Below, one piece after another: positions 61,514 to 64,000 of a DNA stretch of 64,000 nucleotides. Numbering within the stretch: position 1 is the first letter of the stretch; every line of letters starts with the position of its first letter. Both the position numbers and the translations under genes were made by a program. The notes below the pieces were generated by a model that saw nothing but the letters and a program-made list of their open reading frames with translations, was not told the DNA's origin and searched no databases. Source of the DNA: JAWKWA01 sp041397765 (GTDB lineage Bacteria > Pseudomonadota > Alphaproteobacteria > Rhizobiales > Hyphomicrobiaceae); the NCBI GenBank assembly GCA_041397765.1, contig JAWKWA010000004.1, forward strand, positions 62,001-126,000, in the 5' to 3' direction.

Positions 61514-62149
61514 TCAGGCCTTCTCTTCGTCGCCGAGGCGGGTGTTGAGCGCGTCGACCGCGGCGCGCGTCAGCACCAGCGTCTCGCGCCGGAGGATGTC
61601 GTAGACATTGATGCCCTGCACGGGCAGCACGTCGATGTTCGGTATGTTGCGGGCGGCGAGCGTGAAATTGCGCTCGATCTCGGCACCGCCGACGATGAGC
61701 GCGGATTTCAGCCCGAGCTTGCCGAAGCGCTCGGCGAGCCGGCCGGTCCGCGGCTCGCCGGCCGCCGCCTCGTCGAGCACGATGATCTCGGAGGCCTTCG
61801 CCTTGGCCGAGAGAGCGTGCTTCAGGCAGAGCGCGCGCAGGCGCTTCGGCAGGTCGTGCGCATGGCTGCGGGGCTTGGGCCCGAAGGCCTTGCCGCCGCC
61901 GCGGAACTGCGGCGCCGACTTGTCGCCGTGCCGGGCGCCGCCCGAGCCCTTCTGCTTGTACATCTTCCTGCCCGTGACGTTCACCTCGGAACGGTCCTGG
62001 GCATGATGGGTGCCGGCCTGGCGCTTCGAGAGCTGGTAGCGCACCATGCGCTGCAGCAGATCGGTGCGCGGCTCGAGCCCGAAGATGCTGTCGGCGAGCT
62101 CGATCTCGCCGGCCGAGCCGGCATCGAGCGTTTTCACCTCGGCCTTCAT
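61514..62149 (-). CDS. rplD: 50S ribosomal protein L4
   Basis: L4, 211 residues from the ATG at 62149, which overlaps the rplC stop (TGATG). NVTGRKMYKQKGSGGARHGD and RGGGKAFGPKPRSHAHDLPK form the tunnel-lining loop; ALIVGGAEIERNFTLAARNI and NVYDILRRETLVLTRAAVDA are typical C-terminal parts. In enteric bacteria L4 also regulates the S10 operon. Confidence 0.98.
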   Translation of the reverse strand: MKAEVKTLDAGSAGEIELADSIFGLEPRTDLLQRMVRYQLSKRQAGTHHAQDRSEVNVTGRKMYKQKGSGGARHGDKSAPQFRGGGKAFGPKPRSHAHDLPKRLRALCLKHALSAKAKASEIIVLDEAAAGEPRTGRLAERFGKLGLKSALIVGGAEIERNFTLAARNIPNIDVLPVQGINVYDILRRETLVLTRAAVDALNTRLGDEEKA

Positions 62150-62859
62150 CACTCGCCTCCCTTGTCGGCCGCGGCGGCCGCCTCGACCTTGCGGAAGGCA
62201 CCGGGCCGCGGCACGTTGCCGGGCGCTGCGCGCTTCACTGCGTCGCGCACCGTGACCCAGCTCCCCTTGGTGCCAGGCACCGCGCCCTTGACGAGGATGA
62301 GGCCGCGCTCGATGTCGACCTTCACCACCTCGAGATTCTGCGTCGTCACCCGCTCGTCGCCGAGATGTCCGGCCATCTTCTTGTTCTTGAAGACCTTGCC
62401 GGGATCCTGCCGGCCGCCCGTCGAGCCGTGGCTGCGGTGGCTGATCGACACGCCGTGGGTGGCGCGCAGACCGCCGAAATTCCAGCGCTTCATCGGGCCG
62501 GCGAACCCCTTGCCCGTCGAGGTGCCGGTGACATCGACCTTCTGGCCCTCGACGAAATGATCGGCGGTGATCTCCGCACCGACCTCGATCATATTGTCGG
62601 GGCTGACGCGGAACTCGGCGACGCGACGCTTGGGCTCGACCTTGGCGACGGCGAAGTGGCCGCGCTCGGGCTTCGACACGTTGCGCACCTTGGCGGTGCC
62701 GGCGCCGAGCTGCAGCGCGGTATAGCCGTTCTTCTCTTCGGTCCGCTGGGCGACGACCTGGCACTTCTCGACGCGCAGCACCGTCACCGGCACGTGCTCG
62801 CCCGCCCCCGTGAAGATCCGGGTCATTCCCATCTTCTGCGCGATCAGACCTGAGCGCAT
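62149..62859 (-). CDS. rplC: 50S ribosomal protein L3
   Basis: L3, 236 residues. MRSGLIAQKMGMTRIFTGAG, FVEGQKVDVTGTSTGKGFAG and RATHGVSISHRSHGSTGGRQ with DPGKVFKNKKMAGHLG are diagnostic. The Gln in the last stretch is the PrmB methylation site of homologues. Confidence 0.99.
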   Translation of the reverse strand: MRSGLIAQKMGMTRIFTGAGEHVPVTVLRVEKCQVVAQRTEEKNGYTALQLGAGTAKVRNVSKPERGHFAVAKVEPKRRVAEFRVSPDNMIEVGAEITADHFVEGQKVDVTGTSTGKGFAGPMKRWNFGGLRATHGVSISHRSHGSTGGRQDPGKVFKNKKMAGHLGDERVTTQNLEVVKVDIERGLILVKGAVPGTKGSWVTVRDAVKRAAPGNVPRPGAFRKVEAAAAADKGGE

Positions 62860-62989
62860 GGGTTCATCCTTCTCCGGCTCCCGGCAGAGCCACCGCCGCC
62901 CGTCACCTGCCCGGCAACGACACGGCAGGCACCCGGCCAGCCATTCCTGCGGATCATCGGGCCAGTCCGAGGGACCAGCCCCGGCGTCC

Positions 62990-63298
62990 TCAGAGCTTGA
63001 TCTCCACGTCGACGCCGGCGGCGAGGTCGAGCTTCATCAGCGCGTCCACGGTCTGCGGCGTCGGGTCCACGATGTCGAGCAGGCGCTTGTGCGTGCGCAT
63101 CTCGAACTGCTCGCGGCTCTTCTTGTCGACATGAGGCGAGCGGTTCACCGTGAACTTCTCGATCCGCGTCGGCAGCGGGATGGGACCGCGCACCTCGGCG
63201 CCCGTCCGCTTCGCCGTGTTGACGATCTCGCGGGTCGAGGCATCGAGGATGCGGTGGTCGAACGCCTTCAGGCGGATTCTGATGTTCTGGCCCTGCAT
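62990..63298 (-). CDS. rpsJ: 30S ribosomal protein S10
   Basis: S10, 102 residues from the ATG at 63298; an in-frame ATG three codons earlier is possible but non-canonical. MQGQNIRIRLKAFDHRILDA, GAEVRGPIPLPTRIEKFTVN and RSPHVDKKSREQFEMRTHKR are diagnostic. It is the first gene of the S10 operon and also the NusE transcription factor. Confidence 0.99.
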   Translation of the reverse strand: MQGQNIRIRLKAFDHRILDASTREIVNTAKRTGAEVRGPIPLPTRIEKFTVNRSPHVDKKSREQFEMRTHKRLLDIVDPTPQTVDALMKLDLAAGVDVEIKL

Positions 63299-63326
63299 GG
63301 CTCTCACTCGGGTGCTGTCGGAAAAC

Positions 63327-63353
63327 GGAGCGCCCCACTTCCGGGGGCGCTCC
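63327..63353 (-). terminator. Factor-independent terminator after tuf
   Basis: GGAGCGCCCC (63327-63336) pairs with GGGGCGCTCC (63344-63353). Read on the minus strand the stem is followed by GTTTTCC. It lies 12 bases past the tuf stop and about 30 bases before the rpsJ start, so it ends or attenuates tuf transcription at the S10 operon entry. Confidence 0.8.
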
Positions 63354-63365
63354 TTGCTGTCGGTC

Positions 63366-64000
<635 letters not shown>

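Noticed and set aside
63299..63365. S10 leader RNA with L4-dependent attenuation
   Set aside because: The tuf-rpsJ gap is only 67 bases and is mostly the tuf terminator; there is no space for the leader known from enteric bacteria.

Overview
The window is GC-rich (roughly two-thirds G+C by eye) with dense, mostly bias-typical coding. Gene order and protein features point to an alphaproteobacterium, most likely of the order Hyphomicrobiales (Rhizobiales). Evidence for this is the NnrDE - PII - glutamine synthetase neighbourhood, the DUF1285 - Nudix - DUF6111 - CCA-transferase operon divergent from a MoxR/DUF58/DUF4159 module, and a complete S10-spc-alpha ribosomal cluster. The exact genus cannot be told from the sequence alone.

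Region 1 (1-10 kb) looks like a catabolic island for methylated amines or quaternary ammonium compounds. It holds the end of a cyclase-family hydrolase, a flavin amine oxidase, a creatinase-like M24 protein, a dimethylamine/N-methylproline-type demethylase (OYE + FAD domains), a Rieske oxygenase of the quaternary-ammonium type and a non-pyrrolysine MttB-family methyltransferase. Three small exported proteins of unknown function are interspersed. Region 2 (10-22.5 kb) holds exported or membrane proteins of unknown function, a D-2-hydroxyacid dehydrogenase, a TadG-like protein and a two-component signalling pair: a receiver-ATPase protein divergent from a hybrid kinase that is interrupted by a frameshift. 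A DUF937 protein and a NodB-type deacetylase follow.

Region 3 (22.7-27.7 kb) is nitrogen control: glnA and glnB on the minus strand, with a near-perfect sigma-54 promoter upstream of glnB. The divergent nnrDE gene is followed by a tartrate-dehydrogenase-type enzyme. Region 4 (27.7-31 kb) has an O-antigen-ligase-like membrane protein and a TPR protein. Region 5 (31-42.2 kb) has the MoxR - DUF58 - DUF4159 - large membrane protein operon (minus) and the divergent DUF1285 - CoA pyrophosphatase - DUF6111 - CCA transferase operon (plus), then an FAH-family hydrolase. Region 6 (42.2-47 kb) has a small membrane protein, a GNAT acetyltransferase, a methyltransferase, a ureohydrolase and an ATP-grasp enzyme.

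Region 7 (47.2-64 kb) is the minus-strand ribosomal cluster, in transcription order tuf, rpsJ, rplC, rplD, rplW, rplB, rpsS, rplV, rpsC, rplP, rpmC, rpsQ, rplN, rplX, rplE, rpsN, rpsH, rplF, rplR, rpsE, rpmD, rplO, secY, adk, rpsM, rpsK, rpoA, rplQ. The gene order is standard, but several intergenic spacers are unusually long. They carry tandem repeats or palindromic elements, most strikingly two mobile-looking palindromes between rplR and rpsE, one of which supplies the rplR stop codon. A half copy of one of them lies near 45.3 kb.

No CRISPR array, rRNA, tRNA, transposase or prophage was seen. The most interesting items are the quaternary-amine island with several altered active-site signatures, the repeat-invaded ribosomal operon, the frameshifted hybrid kinase and the sigma-54 glnB promoter.
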